From Liriodendron chinense (taxonomy: Eukaryota > Streptophyta > Magnoliopsida > Magnoliales > Magnoliaceae): DNA of 64,000 bases. The DNA lies in contig ML058449.1 in NCBI GenBank assembly GCA_003013855.2, positions 1 to 64,000 of the forward strand, given 5' to 3'. Below are positions 22,211 to 34,354 of this stretch, piece after piece. The position numbers and the translations under genes are program-made. The notes under the pieces are model-generated. The model saw only the letters and a list, made by a program, of their open reading frames with translations, ran no database searches and had not been told where the DNA came from. The number at the start of each line of letters is the position of its first letter. Within the stretch, counting starts at the first letter, position 1.

Positions 22211-23530
22211 AACTTGAGGAGATATCTTTTTGCTGCTCTTATCTCCTCCTTACATGCGTGTGGTGCATACTATGATTGCACTTTCATGAAGAAACGCACA
22301 CATGTATACATTCGAGCAGGACTTTGGATGGTCCTCATGAGAAACCTATTGAAATTCATGAAGATCCTGCTCAAATTTGATCATGTAGTCGATCAGACTA
22401 ATCAAAGGTAGGTAGGTAGGTTAGGATTTCTTTCTGCATTTAGGATTGAATAAGTCTCATTGAGACAATGGAAGATGCTAGAATTGATCAACTTGCTACC
22501 TCAGGTACTCTCGTTCTCACTCTCCTTTGTTTTGTGTCATTGCTCTCATGTCATGCATATTGCATATCTTATTACATTGAGGACAATGTAAGATTTAGGT
22601 TGGGGGGGTGAGATTCCTTAGATGAATCTACTAGCTTTTGTGACATTTCGAGCAATTATGTAGAAAATTTTGATTTTTCTAAAATTCAAAACTCTTTTGG
22701 AAAACGTTGTTTCTATGCATTCAAGATGATACGAGTATAAGAAGAGGAGATACGAAGTGAGTGATGTTGCAAGCTTTGAATTTCTTTTAATATAATGGTT
22801 TTATATGTGAATTCCCCTATTTATGTGAGTGATAGAAAATTTGAACACTTTTACACCTAGTTCACATTACACGATTTTCATGGGTTGAAAGGATTATGTG
22901 ATTTGTGGATTAACTATACTTTGATTTAAGGTGTTGAGAAACCAAGCCGGGGTACTTTGTCCATCCTTGTCCATGGGAAAATAACAAAAGATATGGATTT
23001 CTAAAAATCCTATCTAATTTAAAAAGAAAAAGGAAAAGGAATGATGAAATTGGGAATGATGGAAAAATGGTGGAAAATTCCGATTAGGGCTACCTACTAC
23101 CAACCGGGGGATGGTCTACCCGTAACCAAAGCCGAAAATGGGACGTAGTGTGAAAGTCGTCGGAAGGACGGTAAGACAAATTCCTGTCATAGGCTTGTTG
23201 TTGCTCTGTGCACCTTGAAATCCATAGTTTAGTTGATCTATGATGAAGATGAGCCCAGAAACTCATGAGATGAACTTTCACTATGCACACTAGGGTGAAT
23301 TTGTTCAAGTTCTTCTATTTATCAATCAATCAGTGGGAATTTCATATAAATACTTATTATGTTCTAAGAGTTTAAGGTTTCAACTTCTATCACCTAATTT
23401 CTCTGATTTTCATGCTTGTGTGTCTTGGAATGTATAGAAGAGTAGTTTCTAGAGGAGAGTTGGATTTGGAGAATGAAACTTGTTTCACGCATGTTTTGCT
23501 CGGGACTAGCAAAATGCTGGTTGGGGGGTG

Positions 23531-24594
23531 TGTTGAGCTATTAATTGTGCATATTTTAACCCCAATTCATCACTCATTATGCATGGTTTTCATAATTTAA
23601 AGACTAATCAAATACATGTTTTGTGGTTGTAGGAATGAGAGTTACTTTGCCCAATTGATGACCAAAAGAGCTGATTTAGAACCTTGGATGAAGAACCAAG
23701 GACGTGGGGAGCAAGGAGTTCAAGTCATAGGAGGCTTCCTAGCCTCCTCCAGCTAGTTTTTCTTCATTTTCTTAGTTCTAGTTCTAGTTTTTAATATGCT
23801 TTTTATTAGCTAATCTCTTAGCTAGAGCTAAGAGGTGAACCTTATAGTTTTCTTAGATTGTTTAATTCGTTTTATTGGTTTGTAGTTTGGAATTCATGAT
23901 TATGAACTAAGGTTTGAAGTTTATACAAGTTTTTAAGTAATTTTTCTTAGTCTTGTGATGACTCATGGATGTTTGGATGAATTACTTATCTTCTTAATTC
24001 GTTTGCAACAGTCTAGACCTGTATGATCCGAGGAATCGGAGTGCGCTCTAGTACTAAGCTCTTCATGAAGAGACTTCCTACCAAAGTTCTATTTTTCTGT
24101 TTTTCTGAATATGTATGGATTGTGCATGTGATTTGAATCTAGTTCAAATCATGATCTAGCCTTGTCTTGTGAGAGGACTTGAGGATGGTTATGATTGTGA
24201 ACTGGACCTTTTGGAAAGGGGAATGACCTATACAATTGAGCATGCTCAGCTCAGCCTTCATTGAGTGAATCCTATGCATAGAACTTACATATGACAGACT
24301 GTTTGGTTTAACAGCTCTATCATCCGACTAGATAGACAGGAATGTCGATTCTAGTTGAGAAAGTAAGAAACCATAGCGAATTATGCATCTAAGAAGAGCT
24401 ATAAGTGGATCCTTGATGCTCTAGTTATCTTTTCATTATTAGATTTTCTATTTTATGTTAAAAATCAATTTCACAAACCTCTTTGATTCTAGTTATTAGG
24501 ATAATTGGAATTGTTTACTTCCTTCCCTGTGGATCGACCTCGGTCTTACCGAGTTTATTACTACATCGCAACCCTACACTTGGGGAAGCGAACA
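23531..24594 (+). mobile_element. F LTR 4 (right end of array)
   Basis: Private A at 24071 and 24232. It is followed by ATTGT, the right copy of the target duplication, and by resumed LTR J sequence, not by a primer site, which fixes this as the array end. Confidence 0.9.
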
Positions 24595-24893
24595 ATTGTG
24601 ACTGGTCGTCTGCGTAACTGTGCGTGTTCTACAAGCTCTGATTTTCTCTGCACAGCTGTTGAGCTCTTAATTGTGCATATTCTAACCCCAATTCATCACT
24701 CATTATGCTTGTTTTAATGGTTTATATACTAAACTAATGCATATATTTGTGATTGTAGGGATGAGAGAGAGGAAGCATCAATTGAAGACTTAAAGATGCC
24801 AGTTAGAAGCAAAGAAGATCAAAGGGCCAAGGGTCGAAGGATGAAAGAAAGAAGTCAGAGAAAGGAAGAAAGAAAGTAGAAGACGGTGCCCAC

Positions 24894-25120
24894 GACCGGT
24901 CGTCCGACGGGTCCGATCACTCAACAGAGGGGACCCAGAGGCCACAACTCTCTGGACTGTTCACGACCAGTCGTCCACGGCTGAGACCGGTCGTAGACCG
25001 GTCCTTGAATTAATTTTCTTGGGTGAAAAATCCCAGAACTCTCTGGACACTTTTTGCGTTTTTGAGACCGGTCGTGCAACCGGTTGTCCAGTAGCTCAGA
25101 CTGGTCGTGCCACCGGTCGT
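24894..25120. repeat. GACCGGTC array in C 5' LTR
   Basis: Paired palindromes, several decayed by C-to-T or G-to-A changes (GACCAGTC, GACTGGTC), about 100-330 bp upstream of the TATA box. The 3' LTR array at about 33632-33881 is similarly decayed. Confidence 0.8.
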
Positions 25121-25382
25121 CTGCGTAATGAGACGTGTTCTACAAGTCCCGAAATTCTCTGCGCACTGCATACTCTTACGCAATTTCTGGAAGATTCTGA
25201 TGCTACGGAGCCTCCCCACTATAATAGGACACCTAGGGATCGTTCCTAGGGTATTGGAGAAGGGTTTGAGCAAGGTGGGAGGCGACGGAAGTGGATTTCG
25301 GAGTTCCACAACTCCTAGTTTGTTGCTATTTTTATGCTTTTTCTTAGTTATTTCATGTTTCCTTGGATCATGAAAGGCTAAA

Positions 25383-25404
25383 CCTCTTAGCTAGGGCTAA
25401 GAGG
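25383..25404 (+). other. Leader hairpin in C 5' LTR
   Basis: Perfect 9-bp arms CCTCTTAGC and GCTAAGAGG around TAGG. The same hairpin is in the 3' LTR at 34146-34167. Confidence 0.7.
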
Positions 25405-26197
25405 TGAAGCTTGTAGTGAATCTAAGATGTTTCAATTCGTTTAAGTTGGTTTTAAGATTGGTTTTCATGTTTATGAACAATGGTTTGAAGTTTAATTCAA
25501 GTACTTAAGTAGTTTTTCTTAGTCTTATGATGACTCATGGATGTTTGGAAGAATTACTTGAGTTCTTAATGGCTTTGTGTTAGTCTAGACCTGTATAATC
25601 TGAGGAATTGGAGTACGCTCTAGTACTATGATCTTCATGTGGGAACTTCCAACCAAAGTTCTACTTTTTCTGAAAATCTGTGTTATATGGGACTGTGCAT
25701 GTGATTTAAATCAAGTTCAAATCATGATCTAGCTTTGTCTTGTGACAGGACTTGATGATGGTTATGATTGTGAACTTAGTCTATTAGAATTGGGACTGAC
25801 CTATGCAATTGAGTGTGCTTGTCCTAGCTTGCATTGAGTGAATCATGTACATTGGTTTTACATAAGGCAGATTATTGGTTTTAACAGCTTTATCATCTGA
25901 CTAGATAGATCTTCATTTCGATTCTAGTATAGAAAGTGAGAAACCATAGCGAATTGAGCATCAAGGATTGCTACAAGTGGATCCTTGAACCCCTAGTGCC
26001 TTTTTATAATTGTTTACTTCAGTTTAAATTCAAAGTTGTTGCTTACATCAATATCCTACAATTCTGGTTGTTAGGTTTTTAATAGAAACTATTGGATGTG
26101 TTTGTGAATTCCTACATAAGTCCCTGTGGATCGACCTCTGTCTTACCGAGTTTATTACTACATCGCAACCCTACACTCTGGGAAGTGAAAAAGTTTT

Positions 26198-26215
26198 TGG
26201 CGCCGTTGCCGGGGA
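26198..26215 (+). other. Primer binding site, tRNA-Asp, element C
   Basis: TGGCGCCGTTGCCGGGGA, intact. Confidence 0.85.
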
Positions 26216-26902
26216 CTTTGACGGTTTTTCACAAATTTCTGAAAATAGTGTCTATTTAGGATTTTTAGGAATAGTACTAACTTAGTTTGTTTTCTTTTAT
26301 TTTTTTTCTTTTTCAGGGATTTCTAGGAAGCTGAAGAAGACATAAGGACCTCAAGTGCTAAATCAGGTTCTATCCTTCTAAACCTTACTCTTCTTCTTCT
26401 CCTATTCATTCCTATCATATTCATCTCTTGTAGAGTGGGTGGAGATTCCTTTTGGATCTCTGATAGGTAGGCCTTGTGCCACTTGGATTCCTATTGGTCG
26501 ACTCTGCCGTCTTGGATCACCTTGTGCTCAGAGATTTCTCTTCTCACCTCTAGTCCTCTTTTTTCTTTCTCTGCACTTTTCTCAAAAGATTCAAAGAGTG
26601 GGTGGGGAGTTCTCTGAACCCCTATTGACCAGGAGAAATCAGTCTCTATCCTTGCTTCTAGCCTAGCCATTGCAAGACACCTTGTGCTTCGGTCTTAGAA
26701 AAGAGTAAAGAAAGGAAGGAAGAATTCTTTTTCCTTTTTATTTCAGTCTTTTAGGATTTTGCATGCCACATTGGGCTCGGGATTCCAATAATCAACTCAT
26801 AAGTGAAGGGGGAATAGTAGAAGGAATAGACAGAGAACCACGTGCTATGAGACATCTAACTTCTCCAATTTTGTCTGAAAATATGGCTGCAAATCAACCT
26901 AA
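26216..26902 (+). other. Untranslated leader of C
   Basis: Sequence between primer site and gag with only short unrelated frames (such as 26439-26666). Stops lie between these and the gag frame, so I treat it as untranslated leader, possibly including a decayed gag N-terminus. Confidence 0.5.
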
Positions 26903-26905
26903 TTG

Positions 26906-27505
26906 ATGGCCAATCCAAATCTGGGCCAAAACCAAACCGAAATAGGAGAGAATGTGGTTGAGAATGTTCCCCGACCAAGAACATTACGTGATTACTTGCA
27001 ACCAGCAAGAGCGAGCACTCCCTCATGCATAATCTTTCCACAAAATGCAGGGAATGTAGATTTGAAACCGGGAGTGATCCAACTCCTCCCAAAATTCCAT
27101 GGACTAGACAGTGAAAGTGCCTATCAACACCTTAAGGAGTTTGATGAGGTAATAATCACCATGCACTTTGTGAATGTTGCTGACGATGTGGTAAGACTTA
27201 AATTATTTCCTTTTACCCTTAAAGATAAAGCTAAAGGTTGGCTTCATGCATTAAGGCCAAGATCAATTGGTGCATGGACTGATATGCATAGGGAATTCAT
27301 AAAAAAATTCTTCCCTACTCACCAAACGAACATGTTGAGGTGCCTTATCATGAACTTTGCCCAAAAGGAAGATAAGACCTTCTTCCAATGTTGGGAGAGG
27401 TTTAAGGACTTGTTAAATGCATGCCCACATCATGGCTATGAAATTTGGCGGGTTATAAGCTTTTTCTATGACGGACTAACTTCACCCATGCGCCAATTTG
27501 TATAG
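26906..27505 (+). pseudogene. gag: Athila gag, N-terminal part (element C)
   Basis: Gag forms the virus-like particle that packages the element RNA. From the ATG at 26906 the frame carries TLRDYLQPARASTPSCI and then a retrotransposon-gag domain (about residues 60-199: FHGLDSESAYQHLKEF, LKLFPFTLKDKAKGWLHAL, FFQCWERFKDLL, CPHHGYEIWRVISFFYDGL). It aligns along its length with A gag. A TAG at 27503-27505 truncates it where A reads GAA after MRQFV, and a TGA follows in the same frame at 27551-27553 where a tryptophan is expected. Both are inactivating; the reading frame itself is kept into the next feature. Confidence 0.85.
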
Positions 27506-27553
27506 ATGATGTGTAATGGGGAGTTCATGAACAAGGAAGCCGATGAAGCATGA

Positions 27554-29539
27554 GACTATTTGGAGGAAGTAGCTGAGAATGCACAGTCTTGGGATACAAC
27601 TAAACCAGCAAATTCAAAGACTGGCCAACAAAAAGAAAAAGGAGGAATTTATGTCTTATCAGAAGAAGATAGCATAAGTGCACGGGTGGCTAGCCTCACA
27701 AGAAAAGTTGAGGCCATGGAATTAAGGAAAGGAGAGACAATTAACTCTAATGACGTTGAAACTGTTTGTGGAATTTGTGCCGAAAATGAATATGCAACAC
27801 AAGATTGTCCCACAATTTCAGCGGTTCAGGACATCTTACAAGAACAATCAAATGCCATAAACAGTTATCAATGGCAATTTGGTGCTCCAAACTCAAACAC
27901 GTTTAATGCTAATTGGAAGAACCATCCCAACTTCAGTTGGAGGAATGGACCCACTGTGAATGCAACCAATACCCCTCAAGCTCAACCTATACTAGGTCCA
28001 TCTCTAGTCATTACACCAAAAGTTACGCTAGAGGAGATGTTGGGTGCATTTGTATCGGTTCAAGCTGAGTATAACAAGACTAATTCTCTGAAAATAGATG
28101 GGTTCATGCAAGAGCAACTGAAATTCAATCAAAATTCAACTCAAGCCATCAGTGAATTGAAAACCTCAATGGCTAGAGTTGAATCTCACCTCAGTGTTAG
28201 GGAGAAAGGCACACTTCCTGCCCAACCTCTTCCTAACTCAAGAACCCAATTTGAGATACAAGACACAGGCTCATCCTCCCAACATACGGAGCATGATCAA
28301 GCTATCACCACTTTGAGAAGTGAGAAAATAGTTGATAAATCTAATCCGGTGAAGGCCCCAAAGCCTAAGGATCCGAAAATTTTCAAAGAGGATGATAACT
28401 TAAACAACACTCCACAAGAGAAAGAACCGGAACGACAATATAAGCCGGTCGCTCTGTTTCCCCAAAGGTTGATTTCACCCAAACCTTTAAACAAAAATCT
28501 GGAAATATTAGAGGTTTTCAAGCAGGTGAAGATTAACATTCTGTTGTTAGGTGCCATAAAGCAAATACCATCCTATGCCAAATTTCTAAAGGAATTGTGC
28601 ACAGTCAAAAGGAAACACAATGTTCACAACAAAGTACTTTTGACTGAGAATTTGAGCGCTATCATCAAACAAGAAGTGCCCCAAAAATACAAGGATTCGG
28701 GTAGTCCAACCATCTCATGCATCATAGGAGATTACCGGATTAAACAAGCCTTACTCGACTTGGGGGCTAGTGTGAACCTCATTCCATACTCAGTTTACGA
28801 ACAACTTGGGTTAGGTGAATTGAAACCCACGAAAACCATACTCCAACTTGCTGATAGATCCATTCGTATACCGAGAGGAATGATTGAGGATGTTCTAGTC
28901 CAAGTTGATAAATTCTACTACCCAGTAGACTTTATTGTCTTAGATACACATCCCGTGATAGGTACCGATGCTCAAATTCCCGTCACACTTGGCCGCCCTT
29001 TTCTAGCTACTTCCAATGCAATTATCAATTGTAGAAATGGACTTGTACAAATGTCCTTTGGAAATATGACTCTTGAGCTTAATATATTTGATTTATGCAA
29101 ACAACCACGGGAGGTTGATGAGGAAATCCACGAGATAAACTTGATTGAATCATTCGTGGAGGAAACTTTCCCCTCAACATTATATTCCGACCCTTTGGAG
29201 GCATGTGTGGCCCACTCTCATGAGATAAATGATGACACAATACGAGAGATGGATGCCATTTTAGATGTGATGCCGGTGCTTGATAACAAAAGATGGAGGG
29301 CCCTATTTGAGCCTTTGCCCGTAAACGAGAACAAAGCCCTCCCATCCAATATCAAGGCACCAACACTCGACCTAAAACCATTACCAAGTGAGCTGAAATA
29401 TGTCTATTTAGGTCGAGATGAGACATATCCGGTGGTGATTTCTTCCCACTTGGATGAGGAACAAGAGAGTAGGCTAATGGCCACTCTATTGAGCACAAGA
29501 GTGACATTGGGTGGTCGATTGCGGATCTCAAAGGCATAG
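27554..29539 (+). pseudogene. Athila gag tail and protease (element C)
   Basis: Same frame as the gag part, open for about 660 codons. In order: a zinc-knuckle-like CGICAENEYATQDC (about 27767-27810) in which the expected histidine is tyrosine (A has CRICLTDLHATQDC, a proper C-X2-C-X4-H-X4-C); the HPNFSWRNG gag tail; a basic spacer; the aspartic protease with active site DLGAS (about 28757) inside ALLDLGASVNLIPYSVYEQL; then the acidic linker (about 29100-29300, ACVAHSHEINDDTIREMDAI). The open frame ends at a TAG (29537-29539) after a frameshift just upstream, seen by comparison with A around 53990. Confidence 0.85.
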
Positions 29540-29622
29540 ACCCACTGATTTGTACTCATCGCATACACCTTGAGGAGAATGCGAAGACATCGAGGCAACC
29601 ACAAAGACGACTCAATCCAAAC

Positions 29623-31026
29623 ATGAAGGATGTGGTTAAGGCCGAAGTGATGAAACTATTGGATGTGGGTATTATTTACCCAATATCCGATAGCCAATGG
29701 GTGAGCCCAACTCAAGTGGTGCCTAAGAAATCAGGAATAACCATCATAGCCAATGCTAATAATGAACTCGTGCCAACCAGAGTCACCATCGGTTGGAGAA
29801 TGTGCATTGACTACAGGAAGCTAAACACTATCACGAGGAAAGACCACTTCCCCCTACCGTTTGTTGATCAAATTTTAGAAAGGTTGGCGGGTCATTCCCA
29901 TTTTTTCTTCCTTGATGGCTATTCAGGGTACAACCAAATAGAGATTGCCCGTGAAGACCAAGAAAAGACTACATTCACATGTCCATTCGGCACCTTTGCC
30001 TATCGACGGATGCCGTTTGGTCTATGTAATGCCCCTGCCACCTTTCAGCGTTGTATGATGAGTATCTTTTCTGATATGGTGGGGACAATTCTCGAAGTCT
30101 TCATGGATGACTTCTCAGTATTTGGTTGTAGCTTTGATGAGTGCCTTGTGCACTTAAAATCTGTGCTGAAAAGATGTGAAGAGAAGAACCTTGTGCTGAA
30201 TTGGGAAAAGTGTCACTTTATGGTTCAAAAGGGAATTGTACTTGGTCACATAGTTTCACAAAATGGAATCGAGGTGGACAAAGCGAAAATCGATCTTATC
30301 TCTAACCTTCCACCATCCAAGAGCATACGAGATGTGTGGTCCTTTTTGGGACACGCAGGATTTTATAGAAGGTTCATAAAGGACTTCAGTTCACTCTCTC
30401 ATCCTTTATGTAACCTACTTCAAAAGGAAAACTCATTCGAATGGAATGAAGAATGTCAAAAGGCCTTTACCACACTTAAATGTATGTTGACATGTGCTCC
30501 CATAATGCAACCACCTGATTGGAGCCTTCCTTTTGAAATTATGTGCGATGCAAGTGACTATGCTATTGGGGCCGTGTTAGGTCAAAGAAAAGAGAAGAAG
30601 CCTTGTGTCATCTACTATGCAAGTAGAACCTTAAACTCAGCCCAAACAAACTACACTACTACAGAAAAAGAACTTTTAGCCGTAGTTTTTGCCTTGGACA
30701 AGTTTAGGTCCTACTTGATTAGATCTAAGATCATCATATTCACTGACCATGCCGCACTTAAGTACCTTCTCTCTAAGAAGGATGCTAAACCACGGTTGTT
30801 AAGATGGATCCTTCTACTCCAGGAATTTGACATAGAGATACATGATAAGAAAGGAGTAGAAAATGTAGTGGATGACCATCTCTCTCGACTTGTTCTCACC
30901 GATTCCCCTGAAACGACCGCGATCAATGACATGTTCCCTGATGAACAACTTTTTGCTGTTTCCCAATTACCATGGTATGCGGACATTGCTAACTATCTTG
31001 CTATAGGTACAATTCCTACACATTAG
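29623..31026 (+). pseudogene. Athila reverse transcriptase-RNase H (element C)
   Basis: RT copies element RNA into DNA and RNase H removes the template. Visible RT blocks: WRMCIDYRKLNTITRKDHF, FLDGYSGYNQIEI, CPFGTFAYRRMPFGLCNAP and catalytic FMDD (in FMDDFSVFG, about 30101), the Athila variant of YxDD. RNase H follows: MCDASDYAIGAVLG (first Asp), TTEKELLAVVFALDKF (Glu), FTDHAALKYLL (Asp) and DDHLSRL at the end. It closes with a TAG at 31024-31026 where A keeps tryptophan (THW). The frame here is offset from the protease frame by the frameshift near 29500. Confidence 0.9.
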
Positions 31027-32266
31027 AAAAAGCAAGATAAGGATAAATTCTTCACTGAGGTGCGAAAATTCCTATGGGACGACCCATACTTATTCAAGTA
31101 TTATCCCGATCAAATCATAAGGGGATGTGTGCTAGATGATGAACAACAAAGTATCATCTCCTTCTGTCATTCTCAGGCATGTGGTGGCCACTTTTTGGCT
31201 AAAAAGACCACAGCAAAAATTTTGCAATGTGGGTTTTATTGGACCACTATGTTCAAAGACACATGAGTTTTGCAAAACATGTGAACCTTGTCAGAAATTG
31301 GGAGGAATCTCCCGTAGAAATATGATGCCACTCAATCCCATCTTAATAATCAAAATTTTTTATTGTTGGGGCATCGATTTCATGGGTCCATTCCCTTCTT
31401 CTTTTGGAAACGCATACATCTTGCTTGCCGTTGACTATGTATCCAAATGGGTCAAGGCTATCCCTTGCTGGAATAATGATCATAAAACGGTCATTTGCTT
31501 CTTAAAAGAGAATATTCTTTCCCGGTTTGGTACACCTCGAGTCATCATCAGTGATGGAGGGTCTCACTTTTGTAATCGCCCATTTGAAACCTTAATGAAG
31601 AAATATGGCGTAACACACAAAGTGAGGACTCCCTATCACCCGCAAACTAGTGGACAAGCTGAGATATCCAATAGGGAGATTAAACACATTTTGGAGAAAA
31701 CGGTGAACCCCGATCACAAGGATTGGTCGCTTCGACTTACCGATGCGCTTTGGGCCTACCGTACTGCTTTTAAAACCCTTATTGGAATGTCTCCCTATAG
31801 ACTTGTCTATGGGAAGGCCTGTCACTTACCTGTGGAATTGAAACATAGGGCATATTGGGCAATTAAAAAGATGAATTTTGATTCTGACAAGGTGAGTTCG
31901 TTGTGCAAACTTCAATTGAATGAACTTGCAGAAATCTGGAACGAAGCTTATGAGAATGCAAGAATTTACAAGGACAAGACGAAGATATTCCATGATAAGA
32001 ACATTCTTCGTAAGACATTCACGATCAATCAAAAAGTCCTTTTGTATAATTCTCACCTCCATTTATTTCCGGGAAAATTGAAATCTCGATGGACCGTTCC
32101 CTACATTGTGCAAACTATCTACCCATATGGGACCGTCGAGTTGTTAAATCCAAGGAACGGCAACATTTTTAAGGCGAATGATCAGGGATTAAAGCTGTTC
32201 TTTGAGAAGTTTCCTTCAGAAGGTATGTCCATACCTCTGACTGATCCTGTGTATCAGGATGATTGA
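31027..32266 (+). pseudogene. Athila integrase (element C), frameshifted
   Basis: Integrase joins element DNA to the chromosome. The zinc-binding HHCC part is split: H-x6-H lies in the frame ending at 31266 (CGGHFLAKKTTAKILQCGF), while C-x2-C (CEPCQKLG) lies in the next frame, so a one-base shift occurred near 31260. The catalytic core is intact in sequence: Asp in WGIDFMGPFP, Asp in ISDGGSHF, Glu in SGQAEISNRE, with DD35E spacing. It ends ...YQDD before TGA at 32264-32266, like A. No chromodomain is present, as expected for Athila. Confidence 0.9.
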
Positions 32267-33395
32267 TCTCCTAGTCTAATGAAGGTATAGAGTAGTTAGG
32301 ATTAGGAGTTGGTTGCTTTTGTTTTATTTTTTTTCATAGGTTTGTTAGAAGGAGGAAGCATTCCACTTCTCACTCTCTCTAGTACTATCATTCCTCACTC
32401 CCTTTTATTTTCAAATTGCTCTCATGTTTTGCTCATTGCACATCTTTTACATTGAGGACAATGCAAGAATTGGTTGGGGGGGTGTAGGATCACTTGGATG
32501 AATCCAGCGTTTTGTAACATTTCGAGCAATTATGTAGAAATTTTTTGATTTTTCTAAAATTCAAAACTCTTTTGAAAAACTTTGTTTCTATGCATGCGAG
32601 ATGATATGAGCATAAGAAGAGGAGATATGAAGTGTATGATGTTGTAAGTCTTAAACTTCTCTCAACATAATGGTTTTATATGTGAATTCCCCTATTTTTT
32701 GTGATTGATAGAAAAATTTGAACACTCTTACACCTAGTTCACACTACACGATTTTCATGGGTTGAAGGGATTATGTGATTTGTGGATTAGTTAGACTTTG
32801 ATTTAAGGTGTTGAGAAACCAAGCTAGGGTACTTTGTCCATCCTTGTCCATGGGAAAATATTGGAAGATATGGATTTTTAAAAATCCTATCTAATTTAAA
32901 AGAAAAAAGGAAAAGGAAGGATGAAATTGGGAATGATGGGAAAATGGTAGAAAATTCTGATTAGGGCTACCTACTACCAACCGGGGGATGGTCTACCCGT
33001 AACCAAAGCCAAAAATGGGACGTAGTGTGAAAGTCGTCGGAAGGACGGTAAGGCAAATTCCTGTCATTGGCTTGATGTTGCTCTATATACCTTGAAATCT
33101 ATAGCTTAGTTAACCTATGAAGAAGATAATCCTGGAAACTCATGAGATGATTTGTCACTATGCACACTAGGTTGAAATTGTTCAAGTTCTTCTATTTATC
33201 AAATAATCAGCGGGATATTTATTATGTTTTGAGAGTTTACGGTTTCAACCTCTATCACCTAATTTCTCGAACTCTTATACTTGTGTGTCTTGGGATGTAT
33301 AGAAGAATGGTCTCTAAAAGAGAGTTGGGTTTGGAGAATGAAATTGGTTTCAAGCATGTTTTGCTCGGGACTAGCAAAATGCTGGTTGGGGGGTG
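32267..33395 (+). other. 3' non-coding segment and polypurine tract of C
   Basis: No ORF with recognisable product and no env-like gene. Shares the conserved segment described for H and ends GCTGGTTGGGGGGTG, the likely polypurine tract. Confidence 0.7.
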
Positions 33396-34354
33396 TGTGA
33401 AGTTCTTAATTGTGCATATTCTAACCCCAATTCATCACTCATTATGCTTGTTTTTATGGTTTATAGACTAAACTAATGCATGAATTTGTGATTGTAGGGA
33501 TGAGAGAGAGGAAGCATCAATTGAAGACTTAAAGATGCCAGTTAGAAGCGAAGAAGATCAAAGGACCAAGGGTCAAAAGATGAAAGAAAGAAGTCAGAGA
33601 AAGGAAGAAAGAAAGCAGAAGAAGGTACCCACGACCAGTCGTCCAAGGTCAAGGACCGATCGTTCGACCGGTCCGATCACTCAACAGAGGGGACCCAGAG
33701 GCCACAACTCTCTGGACTGTTCACGACCGGTCGTCCACGGCTGCGACCGGTCGTGCGACCGGTCCTTGAATTAACTTTCTGGGGTGAAAAATCCCAGAAC
33801 TCTCTAGACACTTTTTACGTTTTTGAGACCGGTCGTGCGACTGGTCATCTAGTAGCTCAGACTAGTTGTGCGACCTGTCGTTTGCGTAATGAGACGTGTT
33901 CTACAAGTCCCGAAATTCTCTGCGCACTGCGTACTCTTACGCAATTTCTGGAAGATTATGATGCTGCGGAACCTCCTCACTATAAAAAGACACCTAGGGA
34001 TCGTTCCTAGGGTATTGGAGAAGGGTTTGAGCAAGGTGGGAGGAGACAGAAGTGGATTTCGGAGTTCCACAACTCCTTCTAGTTTGTTGCTATTTTTATG
34101 CTTTTTCTTAGTTGTTTCATGTTTCCTTGAATCATGAAGGCTAAACCTCTTAGCTAGGGCTAAGAGGTGAAGCTTGTAGTGAATCTAAGATGTTTCAATT
34201 CGTTTAAGTTGGTTTTAATATTGGTTTTCATGTTTATGAACAATGGTTTGAAGTTTAATTTAAGTACTTAAGTAGTTTTTCTTAGTCTTATGATGACTCA
34301 TGGATGTTTGGAAGAATTACTTGAGTTCTTAATGGCTTTGTGTTAGTTAGACCT
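33396..34354 (+). mobile_element. 3' LTR of C, left part
   Basis: Begins TGTGAAGTTCTTAATTG, slightly decayed from the 5' LTR start. Carries the GACCGGTC array, TATAAAAA (33981-33988) and the leader hairpin. It stops at GACCT, the left target duplication of D. Confidence 0.85.

Larger units (their letters stand above)
11337..24594 (+). mobile_element. Array F: tandem LTR-(internal-LTR)x3 non-autonomous Athila derivative
   Basis: Four LTRs of 1064 bp (starts 11337, 15402, 19467, 23531) alternate with three internal regions of about 3001 bp; the unit is 4065, 4065 and 4064 bp. Flanking pentamers ATTGC (left) and ATTGT (right) are a one-mismatch target duplication around the whole array. This suggests one insertion later expanded by unequal LTR-LTR recombination. 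Each internal region has a tRNA-Asp primer site, one 470-codon ORF and a G-rich polypurine tract, and no protease, RT, RNase H or integrase core. I found only seven differences between units by eye, at 11584, 15561, 20751, 21916, a one-base deletion near 22665, 24071 and 24232. Confidence 0.9.
10849..24656 (+). mobile_element. LTR J: Athila-type LTR split by array F and cut by C
   Basis: Begins TGTTGAGTGCTTAAATGTG at 10849 and runs to 11336, where array F is inserted. It resumes at 24595 and runs to 24656, where C is inserted. The resumed part (GACTGGTCGTCTGCGTAA) matches the corresponding part of the C LTR (about 25105). It carries GACCGGTC pairs at 11086-11331. The remainder of J would lie to the right of C, outside the window. 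Confidence 0.75.
24657..26191 (+). mobile_element. 5' LTR of C
   Basis: TGTTGAGCTCTT to GTGAAAA; the canonical GCGAACA end has decayed. Contains GACCGGTC pairs (24894-25120), TATA variant TATAATAG (25220-25227) and leader hairpin (25383-25404). Confidence 0.85.

Noticed and set aside
32267..33395. Env-like gene expected in some Athila elements
   Set aside because: No ORF with signal peptide or membrane segment between integrase and 3' LTR in A or C.
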